46,501 nucleotides of DNA from a virus. Location: the IMG/VR virus record IMGVR_UViG_3300041955_000060, positions 1-46,501 of that record; one strand, written 5' to 3'. Below are positions 1-6,860 of the stretch, in pieces; position 1 is the first letter of the stretch, and each line of letters starts with the position of its first letter. The notes below the pieces were generated by a model. The model saw only the letters and a program-made list of their open reading frames with translations. It made no database searches and was not told where the DNA came from. Made by a program: the position numbers and the translations under genes.

Positions 1-1685
1 CACACCCGCCCGAGGCCCCAAGCTCCACCGCCCCCGAACTCCATTCCCACGGGCCGCCTGTCGCTGTGGCTGAACAGCTCCCGCACCGCTGGCTCGTTCG
101 AGAAGCCCCGTCGGGCGGGACCGTCCCCAAAGACGATGCCGCCGTCCGTGAGCACGATGACTTGCTTCCCTTCCTTCACCCAGCCCGTCATCTGTTCCGC
201 GTTGTCCGTGTCCCAGCTTGTTCCGCCGTCCGACTCCAGACTCAGCCCCTCCATGAACGGGCCGCTGTTGAAGCGCCAGCACTGCACCTTGGCTCCCTGC
301 TTCGTCAGGAACTCTTCCATCGCCTTGCCAAAGTGATAGGCCAGCTGACTGTTCGTCTTCATCTCACCACCCACCATCACTCCCCCACAGCTCATACTGC
401 CACTCACGTCTTGGAGGATGACGAATGTCTGGTTGCGGATGTCCTCGCGGGCTGGGACTTTGAACAGCTTCGTCTCGCCCGTGAACCGCGCTCGAACCGC
501 AATCCGCGTGTTCATCCGGTTGCCTGCCTCGTAGTGTCGAGTGCCCGTCATCCGCAGCTTCTTGAACCGCTCGGAAACCAGCTTGAAGATTTCCGGGTCC
601 ACCTCTGGAGCGTTGCGCTCCCGGTGCATCAATCCGCCGAGCCCTGCTCCGTTGCCACCCTGCCCGATGTCCTGATGCTGGATGAAGAACTGCGCCAGCT
701 CAGAATCCGCCCTCCGCGACTCGTTCTGAGCCTCGATTTCCTCGGCTGAATTGAGCGGCTTGTCTTCCTGCGACTTGAGATTCGACTCAGGCTTCTCACC
801 CTCGTCTTCGTCCCCCTCACCATCGCCCTTGCCGTCCTTCTTGTCTTCGGAATCCTCGTCTCCCTCGCCATCCCCAGAAGACTCGTCCTCGTCTTCCTCC
901 TCATCCTCGGAGTCGCCCTTCTTGCCCTTTCCCTTCTTGGGCTGCTTCTCCTTGTCGCCCTTCCCGCCCTTGCTGCCGCCGTCCCCTTCGCCGTCCCCAT
1001 CACCGCTGCCGTCTCCGTCCTCTTCGTCCCCGCTGCCACCCGGGAGGCTCATTCCGCCGTCTCCCTTCGGCCCCTTCTGGCCCTTCTGCTTCTGCGGGGT
1101 ATCCTGCGATGGGTCACGCCCGATGTATCGAACGACTGCGCGAGCGAACTTCTGATACAGCTCATAGAAGTCGTAGTTCCGCTCCTGCCCCTTCCGCCCG
1201 CCCACTGCCGCGTTCACCTTGCGAGCCAGCTCGAAGATGTACTCCTCGTCTGGATTCGCCGGAGCCGCCTGTGTCGCGTTGAGGAGCAAGTGCGTCACCT
1301 TCTGCCGCATGTCGTAGGCACCACGAGCCGCCGAGGCTTTGTAGCCATCTCGGAAGCCCGGGTAGCGCTCGGCCTCTTGCAGGTTGATGCGCACGTCCTC
1401 GATGATGTTTATCGTCCCCGCCCCCAGCCGCGAAATCTGCGGGTTGCTCAGTCCAAAGCTGTCCAGCTCCAGATGCCCGTGCTCGTGCCGCAGGGCCGCC
1501 ATCTTGCCAAGCTCCCCCTGCATCACGTTGCTCAGATAGATGCGCGCTGTCGGGTTGTCGCGCTGGTTGTCCACCACCGTTACCGACTGCCTCCGCGGCC
1601 CCGTTGAGTCGATGACTACGTGGACGCCCTTCAGCTCCTTGCTGAAAATCCGCTCCCACTCCCGGCTCAACTCATCCTTCGCCAT
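1..1685 (-). CDS. Metallopeptidase-like/VWA domain protein (CobT-like), 3' end outside window
   Basis: The frame is open from ATG at 1685 to the window edge (561 codons) with no stop, so the C-terminus is missing. Residues 67-71 read HEHGH, an HExxH zinc-protease motif, followed by NIIEDVRIN (93-101), which could supply a further ligand. Residues about 190-310 form a low-complexity Asp/Glu/Gly/Lys linker. A von Willebrand A domain follows, with a MIDAS motif DVSGSMS (426-432) and TDGG (513-516). The layout resembles CobT and related VWA proteins that work with MoxR/CobS AAA+ ATPases, and such an ATPase is encoded 1 nt upstream. By family analogy the pair would remodel or metallate a target; the target is unknown. 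Peptidase activity is inferred only from the motif. The Ser/Pro-rich frame on the opposite strand is an artefact of the linker. Confidence 0.85.
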   Translation of the reverse strand, partial: MAKDELSREWERIFSKELKGVHVVIDSTGPRRQSVTVVDNQRDNPTARIYLSNVMQGELGKMAALRHEHGHLELDSFGLSNPQISRLGAGTINIIEDVRINLQEAERYPGFRDGYKASAARGAYDMRQKVTHLLLNATQAAPANPDEEYIFELARKVNAAVGGRKGQERNYDFYELYQKFARAVVRYIGRDPSQDTPQKQKGQKGPKGDGGMSLPGGSGDEEDGDGSGDGDGEGDGGSKGGKGDKEKQPKKGKGKKGDSEDEEEDEDESSGDGEGDEDSEDKKDGKGDGEGDEDEGEKPESNLKSQEDKPLNSAEEIEAQNESRRADSELAQFFIQHQDIGQGGNGAGLGGLMHRERNAPEVDPEIFKLVSERFKKLRMTGTRHYEAGNRMNTRIAVRARFTGETKLFKVPAREDIRNQTFVILQDVSGSMSCGGVMVGGEMKTNSQLAYHFGKAMEEFLTKQGAKVQCWRFNSGPFMEGLSLESDGGTSWDTDNAEQMTGWVKEGKQVIVLTDGGIVFGDGPARRGFSNEPAVRELFSHSDRRPVGMEFGGGGAWGLGRV

Positions 1686-1686
1686 C

Positions 1687-2481
1687 TTAATCGCTTCCCA
1701 GAATCCTTCGACTGATGGGCTCACCCAGAATCAGCCGCACCGCTTCCCGAACCAGCTTCTTCTTCTCCTCGTTCGGGTACTTGTTCACCACAATGCGCAT
1801 GGCTTCCTCAGGGCCGTACTTTGGCGCGAGGGCCATAATCTGCCCGGACTCCCGAAGGCTGTAAACTCCCTGCGTCTCGGCCATGAGCTTCGCGTCCGTC
1901 TTGCCACAGAGCCCGCCTTCCAAGAACCTGTCGGCCAGCTGCTTCGCATCCAGCGTCCAGAGAACTGCCCGCGAGACGGAGGATACATCCAGCTCGAACC
2001 CCGCCGACTCCTGCTCGCTGTTGCAGGTGCCCAGCACCTTCAGGTTGCCGTTGCCGTAGAGCCGCCCGATGGGTGTCTCCACCGACTTGCGGTGGTCGAA
2101 CACCGAATCGATAGCCTTCATTGTCGGCTGCGTCAGCAGGTTGATTTCGTCCATGATGAGCAGCGTCTTGTTGCCGTCCTGCGCGTGCTTCATCGCACTC
2201 GCCACGACTCCTGCCTGATAGACTGCTCCCTCGCCGTCCAGAAGCCACGAGCCCACCAAGTCGAAGTAGCCGTGCTCGGAGGAACACTCCTGCACGTAAG
2301 CATCGTAGCCCGCCTGCTTCGCCCAAAGGTAGGCGTCCCACGTCTTTCCGAAGCCCGCTGGGCCACGGATGATTTCGAAGTCGTAACACTCCAGCACCAT
2401 AAGCTCGTGTGCCAGAGGGTTGAACCCCGACTCGATTCTCGACAAGTCCACCGGCTCCTTCCAGTTCACTTTTCCTTCCAT
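1687..2481 (-). CDS. MoxR/CobS-like AAA+ ATPase
   Basis: A 264-residue AAA+ ATPase. Walker A is GPAGFGKT (40-47), Walker B is LLIMDE (107-112), sensor-1 is Asn154 in GTCN, and a likely arginine finger is Arg171 in SSVSR. This order and the small size fit the MoxR/CobS clade. The start is ATG at 2481 because GGGAGG lies 7 nt upstream; an in-frame upstream ATG would overlap the preceding gene. The VWA/HExxH gene starts 1 nt after its stop, the classic MoxR-VWA pairing. Comparable AAA+/VWA pairs are known in other archaeal viruses (for example ATV p618/p892) and CobS/CobT homologues occur in tailed viruses. The ATPase call is firm; the substrate is unknown. Confidence 0.9.
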   Translation of the reverse strand: MEGKVNWKEPVDLSRIESGFNPLAHELMVLECYDFEIIRGPAGFGKTWDAYLWAKQAGYDAYVQECSSEHGYFDLVGSWLLDGEGAVYQAGVVASAMKHAQDGNKTLLIMDEINLLTQPTMKAIDSVFDHRKSVETPIGRLYGNGNLKVLGTCNSEQESAGFELDVSSVSRAVLWTLDAKQLADRFLEGGLCGKTDAKLMAETQGVYSLRESGQIMALAPKYGPEEAMRIVVNKYPNEEKKKLVREAVRLILGEPISRRILGSD

Positions 2482-2503
2482 TGTTTTTCCTCCCTTTCCT
2501 TCC

Positions 2504-3013
2504 TTAGCTCTTCTGCCACGCTGCATCCAAGTCTCGCCGCTGCATCCAGTTCAACCCCCCGATGCTCTGCGTCTTGTTGCCGTGTCCATCGTGAATCTTC
2601 ACGAACACCAGGCTCGACTTTGTGCTGATGCTCATCGCGTATTGGCCGTGCCCGCGAATCCGCCGCCACGTCCAGTGCGGGTTCCGCTGCGCTGCCAACT
2701 GCCGCAGAAGCGTCAACTGCCGCGCTACCGGCTCGGGCACGCTCGTCCAGCGCCGGGTAGCTCCCCGCATCTCCCCTGCCGTGTCGTCCATCCCCACGTA
2801 GATGCGATTCGGGAGCGGGGGTGGGGCATTCTTCAATGCTTCCTCTCTCTGCTGCCGGAGCACCTCTGCCCGTGCCACTGCCTCGTCTTGGATACGCCTG
2901 TTCTCAAGCGCCTGTCGCTGGGCCTCGGCTGCCTTGCGGGCGTTTTCCTCTCGCTCAGCTGCCTCGAAATCGAACAAGTTGCCGATGTCGTATCTCGGTT
3001 TTACTCCTTCCAT
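2504..3013 (-). CDS. Hypothetical protein with N-terminal KPxYDIGxLF peptide and coiled coil
   Basis: 169 residues, family not recognised. The N-terminus contains KPRYDIGNLFDFE, closely matched by KPKFDIGELFHVE at the start of the unrelated protein at 16641-17021. Residues about 18-60 are Glu/Ala/Arg/Gln-rich and should form a charged helix or coiled coil. The C-terminal half is basic and Trp-containing. The start at 3013 has GGAGG 5 nt upstream, and the previous stop (TAG) abuts the ATG. It lies just ahead of the AAA+/VWA pair and may be co-transcribed with it. A docking function for the N-terminal peptide is inference. Confidence 0.75.
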   Translation of the reverse strand: MEGVKPRYDIGNLFDFEAAEREENARKAAEAQRQALENRRIQDEAVARAEVLRQQREEALKNAPPPLPNRIYVGMDDTAGEMRGATRRWTSVPEPVARQLTLLRQLAAQRNPHWTWRRIRGHGQYAMSISTKSSLVFVKIHDGHGNKTQSIGGLNWMQRRDLDAAWQKS

Positions 3014-3187
3014 CTATTCCTCCAACATCTTCTGGATGTCTGCCACGACTCCCCGCGCGCACCCCTTGCAACACATGATGTCACTCGGGGACTCTTGAGC
3101 GCGGAGAAGGAGGCACAGCCCATCCACCACCGTGCCGCATCCGTCGCAAATGTCTACTCCCTCGCTTCGCACTACCGCTACTCCCAT
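3014..3187 (-). CDS. Small four-cysteine zinc-binding protein
   Basis: 57 residues with CDGC near the middle and CCKGC near the C-terminus, the spacing of a small zinc ribbon. The ATG at 3187 is chosen because GGAGG lies 8 nt upstream; an in-frame GTG at 3217 lacks such a site. The tandem promoter region at 3240-3360 lies upstream and its TTATAA box (3258-3263) suits a leader of about 45 nt. It is the first gene of the 3187-1 operon (zinc protein, coiled-coil protein, AAA+, VWA). Role unknown; a transcription-associated protein is possible but unproven. Confidence 0.7.
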   Translation of the reverse strand: MGVAVVRSEGVDICDGCGTVVDGLCLLLRAQESPSDIMCCKGCARGVVADIQKMLEE

Positions 3188-3239
3188 TTTGCTTTCCTCC
3201 ACTTGCCCGGGTAGCACTTGAACAAAGGCTACCCTATGT

Positions 3240-3360
3240 CCCTTAAGTAGTGGGGGGTTATAAAGAGCATGACTGGACTGGAAATAGGGGTTTCGCCAGA
3301 TTCTATTGTGTGGGTGTTGAGTCTATATAGTTCCTTAAATAGGGGAGGTATATAAATATG
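3240..3360 (-). promoter_or_regulatory. Tandem TATA boxes and upstream element A
   Basis: This gene-free stretch carries four TATA-like elements on the minus strand (3258-3263, about 3323-3330, 3332-3340 and about 3345-3354). A 45-bp block at 3258-3302 closely matches 4304-4348: a TTATAA box, 7 nt, then ATGACTGGACT on the plus strand, then a GAAAT/GGG/TTTC segment. The identical spacing to the TATA box suggests a regulator site just upstream of the promoter. Confidence 0.6.
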
Positions 3361-3399
3361 GGGAGGCGTCATCCTTTCGTCTGCCATCCCCTTCCCCGC

Positions 3400-3765
3400 T
3401 TAGGCGATTGCCCGATAGGCCCCAGCCAGCGCATCCACTTGCTCTTGGTTGAGCTGGCCTGCCTTCACCATTATCCGCGTTACCTTCGGCTTGTGCATCG
3501 CCACGTAGACGTACCGCGACTTGGTGACTACCGACACCTGCGGGTTCGGCATCCCCTTCTTCCCCACCCGGAACACGTACCCTTCCCCCGCCGCCGTCTT
3601 TGCGGCATCGAGGAACGGCTGCAGCACCGCGCTCAGGTTCGAAGCGCTCATAATCCAGCTCTTGTTCTTCTGGACGTACAGCTCCGAGCCCGGCCCGAAC
3701 TTCATCCGCCCGGGTAGCTCCGCCTTCTCCTTCGTCTCCACCTTTGCTTCTACTTCGTCTCCCAT
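3400..3765 (-). CDS. Hypothetical protein, 121 aa
   Basis: 121 residues with no family recognised. The first 17 residues are Glu/Lys-rich and probably disordered. The rest is a compact alpha/beta sequence with several short beta stretches, ending in an Ala-rich helix. The start at 3765 is preceded by AGAAGGA. It is the last gene of the 4273-3400 operon, starting 24 nt after the stop of the previous small gene. The tandem promoter region for the next operon begins downstream. Confidence 0.7.
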   Translation of the reverse strand: MGDEVEAKVETKEKAELPGRMKFGPGSELYVQKNKSWIMSASNLSAVLQPFLDAAKTAAGEGYVFRVGKKGMPNPQVSVVTKSRYVYVAMHKPKVTRIMVKAGQLNQEQVDALAGAYRAIA

Positions 3766-3789
3766 TTTTCCTTCTGTCCTTTAGGACCG

Positions 3790-3912
3790 TCAATTCGCGA
3801 GGACCAGCCACGACTTGACAACCGCCGTGTCTGCCTCGTGATTCAGCTCCAGCCATTCCAGTTCAGAAATCGCTACAGTCGGGTTGGCCGACATGCCCCT
3901 CGCGGGTTCCAT
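3790..3912 (-). CDS. Small hypothetical protein, 40 aa
   Basis: A 40-residue protein with an acidic, Leu/Trp-containing centre (ELEWLELNHE). Its ATG overlaps the TGA of the preceding small gene by one base (TGATG), implying translational coupling. There is no recognisable domain. Support comes only from the tight overlap and the continuous operon. Confidence 0.5.
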   Translation of the reverse strand: MEPARGMSANPTVAISELEWLELNHEADTAVVKSWLVLAN

Positions 3913-4043
3913 CAGGCCCACCCCCGCCGTTCCTCGATGAGCTTCTTGATGGCTGCCAGCGTGGCTACTGACACATCTTCGCTGAGCAGCAAACGTCCTC
4001 CCCCTGCCTTCCAGTCTCGTGCCGTGATGCGTATCTCCGTCAT
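3912..4043 (-). CDS. Small hypothetical protein, 43 aa
   Basis: 43 residues, beginning with a beta-like segment (MTEIRITARDW) followed by a helix ending in KKLIEERRGWA. The start ATG overlaps the upstream stop as ATGA, and the stop overlaps the next start as TGATG. This chain of overlaps is the main evidence that it is real. No domain recognised. Confidence 0.55.
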   Translation of the reverse strand: MTEIRITARDWKAGGGRLLLSEDVSVATLAAIKKLIEERRGWA

Positions 4044-4273
4044 TTCAACCTCGCCGTTGCTTCCTTCCGTATCTCTGCCAGCAGAGCCTCGGCCGAGCGT
4101 ACATCGGCCTGACCCGCCGTAGACAGCCGAACCATGAAATCGCGGGAGACTCCAGCGTTCATCGCGTCACATATCCGCTGGGCATCGTTCTCCAAAAACA
4201 CCAGACAAATGTGCCGCCCATCCTCTTCGATGGCGAACTGCTGAAGGCTCCCGCTGCGCTTGAACGTGAACAT
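4040..4273 (-). CDS. Hypothetical protein, first gene of small operon
   Basis: 77 residues, unknown family, alpha/beta with a C-terminal Ala/Arg/Lys helix. The frame extends upstream to 4381, but the TATA box at 4305-4312 lies inside that extension, so the start is placed at ATG 4273, about 35 nt from the TATA centre and preceded by GAGGGA. It is coupled to the next gene by ATGA. The matching upstream element (4304-4348) suggests it is co-regulated with the operon starting at 3187. Confidence 0.65.
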   Translation of the reverse strand: MFTFKRSGSLQQFAIEEDGRHICLVFLENDAQRICDAMNAGVSRDFMVRLSTAGQADVRSAEALLAEIRKEATARLK

Positions 4274-4303
4274 CGATTCCCTCGGGAAAGGTAAGGTCGG
4301 CAT

Positions 4304-4348
4304 CCTTATAAGTTCGATGACTGGACTCGAAATGGGATTTCCCGGATT
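4304..4348 (-). promoter_or_regulatory. Promoter with upstream element B
   Basis: CTTATAAG (4305-4312) is followed on the plus strand by GATGACTGGACT and a GAAAT/GGG/ATTTC block, matching 3258-3302 with the same spacing. It is placed to drive the operon beginning at 4273. Because transcription is leftward, the conserved block sits just upstream of TATA/BRE, where archaeal activators or repressors bind. Confidence 0.65.
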
Positions 4349-4571
4349 TTTTTGCAACCCAGCCAAGATTTCATCGTGCATCGTAGAAAATGACTACTTA
4401 CGTGAGTCCTTACACCCTCAATATCACTTCTTCGTCTGTGTAATTCCCTCTGTAGTCCTCTATGTATAATCTATATCTAACGGCCGCCGCACCTCTGCGT
4501 GTTCTGCCTGCCCAACGTACTTCCGCAGATGCCTCCGTAGATTTTGCCCTCGGCAATTCGAGTTGCGTCCC

Positions 4572-4618
4572 GGGGCTATGTAGCCACACGTACATCGCCT
4601 CTGCTACAACCACGCCCC
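4572..4618 (-). other. Strong RNA hairpin, function unknown
   Basis: On the minus strand GGGGC pairs with GCCCC, and after an asymmetric internal loop TGTAGC pairs with GCTACA, closing an 18-nt loop. It lies in the 4382-5047 gene-poor region downstream of tandem promoters. A frame of about 67 codons (4410-4613) overlaps it but has no convincing ribosome site. It could be part of a small structured RNA or a transcript end. Confidence 0.4.
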
Positions 4619-4696
4619 AATCTGTTTAGTTGTCATCGTAACCTCCACACCAGATTTCGTATCTGCCAGATGTCGTAGAGGCGTATTAGCCAGTTA

Positions 4697-4874
4697 GACG
4701 GCAGCGGGCGGGATTTGAACCCTTACACGGACTCGGGGTGCTCAGGGAGATGAATCGTTCCCTTCTTCGGCACCTTGCATTAAACATACTTCCATACGTT
4801 AATAATACACGCTCCAATCCTTTGTGCTCAGAGCGAGTCAAACAAGCTTCGCCAAGTGTACATAGCACCCCTGC
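4697..4874 (-). other. tRNA-like segment (class II 3' half), possibly degenerate or an attachment-site remnant
   Basis: The minus strand at about 4697-4740 has a T-loop TTCAAAT, a partial T stem (GGG/CCC) and a 3' acceptor-like CCGCTGC. Before it, GCAC/GTGT could form a long variable arm, as in tRNA-Leu or tRNA-Ser. A 5' acceptor-like GCAGGGG at 4868-4874 pairs with the 3' end except for one mismatch, but the spacing would need an intron of roughly 90 nt and no clear D arm or 7-nt anticodon loop is found. A functional intron-bearing tRNA is therefore doubtful. A decayed tRNA or a carried tRNA 3' end (att core) fits as well. Confidence 0.4.
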
Positions 4875-4938
4875 CCACCCTCTTGCCCGCTCCCACGCCT
4901 CCTGACTAATACACCTCCACAGGAGAGAAGTAAACAGT

Positions 4939-5035
4939 CCTTATAAGTCTTTTGACTGCCCGCCTAACTAAGGATTTCCGCGCCCGTCTATATAGAAACA
5001 ATAGTTTCGCCGTCAGTATTTAAGGCTTGTTACCT
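4939..5035 (-). promoter_or_regulatory. Tandem TATA boxes and upstream element C
   Basis: Three minus-strand TATA-like boxes: CTTATAAG (4940-4947), CTATATAG (about 4989-4996) and TTAAATAC with a preceding AAGCC (about 5018-5030). The CTTATAAG box is followed by a weaker version of the element found at 3258-3302 and 4304-4348 (GACTG, then GGATTTCC). They would drive the tRNA-like and hairpin region. The rest of 4382-5047 shows no convincing gene. Confidence 0.5.
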
Positions 5036-5047
5036 CACTGTACAAAC

Positions 5048-5140
5048 TCAAGTGACTCCCTCGCTCGGGTGCGGGCCCCCCGGAGACTCTCTGATGGACG
5101 AGAATCCCAAGCCCGCCTCCCATTTTCCTTCCATTCTCAT
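5048..5140 (-). CDS. Possible 30-aa peptide
   Basis: A 30-codon frame whose ATG overlaps the upstream TGA as ATGA. It is Gly/Pro/Ser-rich with no domain. The coupling overlap is the only support; it may be fortuitous. Confidence 0.25.
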   Translation of the reverse strand: MRMEGKWEAGLGFSSIRESPGGPHPSEGVT

Positions 5141-5298
5141 AGCCACTCTGCATTTCGTTCCTTGATTCCGTGCCTCTCAGTGTCGTTTTCACCAAACCAT
5201 CGGCTCCTGACTCTGGAGCGGCACCTATGCGGCAGCTCCTCTATCGGCGTATACCACACCCCGCACTTCGGGCACTGCACCTTCCCCGGAACCATCAT
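5137..5298 (-). CDS. Small zinc-ribbon-like protein, 53 aa
   Basis: Contains CPKCGVWY near the N-terminus, then HRC and a basic C-terminal half with several Arg and Glu. The CxxC plus His-x-Cys set could bind one zinc. Two tandem ATGs (5298 and 5295) are possible starts. AAGGTGA lies 5 nt before the first, which also overlaps the previous stop as ATGA. It belongs to the small-gene tail of the methyltransferase operon. Function unknown. Confidence 0.6.
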   Translation of the reverse strand: MMVPGKVQCPKCGVWYTPIEELPHRCRSRVRSRWFGENDTERHGIKERNAEWL

Positions 5299-5459
5299 AT
5301 TTCACCTTCTATCCGCCCAATCTTAGGCTTTTCCACCTCAGTATCGCCGCAATGGCAGCACATCCCAGCCGAGTGCACCACGCAACAGTTTCGATTCCCC
5401 TGCAACCACCACCGCCGACACCTCGGACACTGATACACCATTCCCGTTACTGATATCAT
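5295..5459 (-). CDS. Small zinc-binding protein, 54 aa
   Basis: The order CPRC, CC, H, CCHC suggests one or two zinc sites. It is joined to both neighbours by ATGA overlaps (5459 with the preceding stop, 5295-5298 with the next start). No known family is recognised. Two zinc-ribbon genes in a row look like a duplicated or paired small-protein module. Confidence 0.6.
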   Translation of the reverse strand: MISVTGMVYQCPRCRRWWLQGNRNCCVVHSAGMCCHCGDTEVEKPKIGRIEGEI

Positions 5460-5602
5460 TTCTCAGAAGCAATACGCTTCAAGAACTCCGACATTGCCCT
5501 GAACGTATCGCTCTCCTTCTTCAGCTCCTTGCCACAAATGTAGCTCCACTTCTCGGCCCATTGCGCCCATAGCAATGCTGCAGTCTTATCCATCTCGTTC
5601 AT
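5456..5602 (-). CDS. Small helical protein, 48 aa
   Basis: 48 residues, Trp/Lys/Glu-rich and probably helical (LLWAQWAEKW, then FLKRIASEK). The frame is open upstream to 5683, but ATG 5602 overlaps the glycosyltransferase stop as ATGA and has GAGGAG upstream, so it is preferred. Family unknown. Confidence 0.6.
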   Translation of the reverse strand: MNEMDKTAALLWAQWAEKWSYICGKELKKESDTFRAMSEFLKRIASEK

Positions 5603-6324
5603 GGCCGCTGCGGACTCCTCCGCACGCTCTCTACCCACTCCTTGCTGGGCTTGCCTCCCCAGCTCTCCCAGCCAGTCCCCCATCGTCTATGATAGATGTC
5701 GCAGTTCACTTTCCAGTTCGCCATGTTCGTCCCATTGCGATAGTCCCCGCCCAAGTTATGAATCGTGCCCATTATCTCATGAGTCAAGAAACTGTCCCAC
5801 GCGTGCCACTCCGCGTCCCCTCCTGCAGCCCACACTTGACAAGCCAAGTCGTGGTCCTCCCAAGACGCCGGCAAGTAGTCCTCGAACCAGTTAGGCTTCA
5901 TCGCCTCCCACAGCTTCCGCGATAGACAGAAAATAGCTGTCGGAATCACTATCACGTATGTCATCGGGTCCGCCGTTTCCAGATATTCCCGCACCTTGTC
6001 TACGGCTCCCTCATTCCAGATAACATCGTTGCTGACGAACATCGTCCAGTCAGCGTGCGCTCCTTCGAAGCCATCCAGAATCAACTGGCCCCAATTCCCC
6101 ATCAATGAACCATTATAGTACTCTCTGATGTCAGCAGCTACCAAGCATGAATGAGTGGCCGAGCATACCTCTGGCTTCATCGGCAGCGCGTCCTGCGCAT
6201 GATACGCCACAACATCGCCCAACGCCTTGAACTGCTCTGAGGACTTACACGAGCGCTCTGTCAAGTCCATCAGCCCTTTATGCGGCCGAGGCAAATACGC
6301 AATCGTCCCGGTGAACAGCTTCAT
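5599..6324 (-). CDS. Family 2-like glycosyltransferase
   Basis: 241 residues with a GT-A-like pattern: an acidic SND near residue 98 in place of a strict DxD, and SWEDHDLACQ around residue 158, the ED segment that supplies the catalytic base region in GT2 enzymes. There is no transmembrane segment, so it is probably cytoplasmic. It is coupled to the upstream methyltransferase by ATGA. Together with three methyltransferases directly upstream it forms a sugar-transfer/methylation cassette. Donor and acceptor cannot be told from sequence. The GT fold is likely and the exact family tentative. Confidence 0.65.
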   Translation of the reverse strand: MKLFTGTIAYLPRPHKGLMDLTERSCKSSEQFKALGDVVAYHAQDALPMKPEVCSATHSCLVAADIREYYNGSLMGNWGQLILDGFEGAHADWTMFVSNDVIWNEGAVDKVREYLETADPMTYVIVIPTAIFCLSRKLWEAMKPNWFEDYLPASWEDHDLACQVWAAGGDAEWHAWDSFLTHEIMGTIHNLGGDYRNGTNMANWKVNCDIYHRRWGTGWESWGGKPSKEWVESVRRSPQRP

Positions 6325-6860
6325 GGCTTCAAAATCCTCACCATCTTCTCCATTCCAGCATCAATCTTAAGGCCCATCGTCAATAAGAACTCATCGGTTG
6401 CCTTCTTTACGCCGGGCCATCCGCCAACATAGTCATCCAGTACCAACACTCCGCCACGTTCAAGTAGCTCCCAGATATCAATCAAGTCCCCTGCCACTGC
6501 ATCATAAGAGTGGTCCGCATCCAAGAATGCCGCCTTGAACTTCAACTCAAGCGAATCAAGGTACGACAATGCCACCATGCTGCTCATCGGAACGATTACC
6601 ACGTTGCTCAGCCGCCCGACTGAATCAATGTTCTGAGCGAACTCTGGCAACACGAATCTCTCCTCCATCCCCGCCCCGCCATGAAACGTATCGACACAGA
6701 ACACAATACCTTCCAGTGTCAACGCTGATGCTGACAGCCCGAGCCACGAGCCTACCTCAAGAATCGGGCCTGTCCCCTTCGACATCCGAACCGACTCTCG
6801 TAGGAAATCCAGCTCATTGATGGACTCAAATCCAATTCCACGCGGAAGATAGCCACTCAT
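6321..6860 (-). CDS. Class I SAM-dependent methyltransferase (Methyltransf_24-like)
   Basis: 179 residues from ATG 6860. Motif I is ILEVGSWLGLSA, a mid-chain FLDADHSYDAV segment is typical of the Methyltransf_24 group (including glycan-linked enzymes), and GGVLVLDDY follows. A longer start at 6881 exists, but ATG 6860 overlaps the upstream stop as ATGA. It lies between another methyltransferase and a glycosyltransferase in one overlapping operon, which points to modification of a sugar rather than DNA. The target is inferred. Confidence 0.8.
   Translation of the reverse strand: MSGYLPRGIGFESINELDFLRESVRMSKGTGPILEVGSWLGLSASALTLEGIVFCVDTFHGGAGMEERFVLPEFAQNIDSVGRLSNVVIVPMSSMVALSYLDSLELKFKAAFLDADHSYDAVAGDLIDIWELLERGGVLVLDDYVGGWPGVKKATDEFLLTMGLKIDAGMEKMVRILKP

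Noticed and set aside
751-1155. Ser/Pro-rich reading frame on the plus strand
   Set aside because: It is the complement of the acidic Asp/Glu/Gly/Lys linker of the VWA protein and has no ribosome site or domain.
4410-4613. 67-codon minus-strand frame
   Set aside because: It overlaps the strong hairpin at 4572-4618, lacks a good ribosome site and has no recognisable protein features. I treat the region as RNA/regulatory.
4572-4618. Possible tRNA at the hairpin
   Set aside because: The GGGGC/GCCCC and TGTAGC/GCTACA helices do not fit a cloverleaf; T and anticodon arms are missing.
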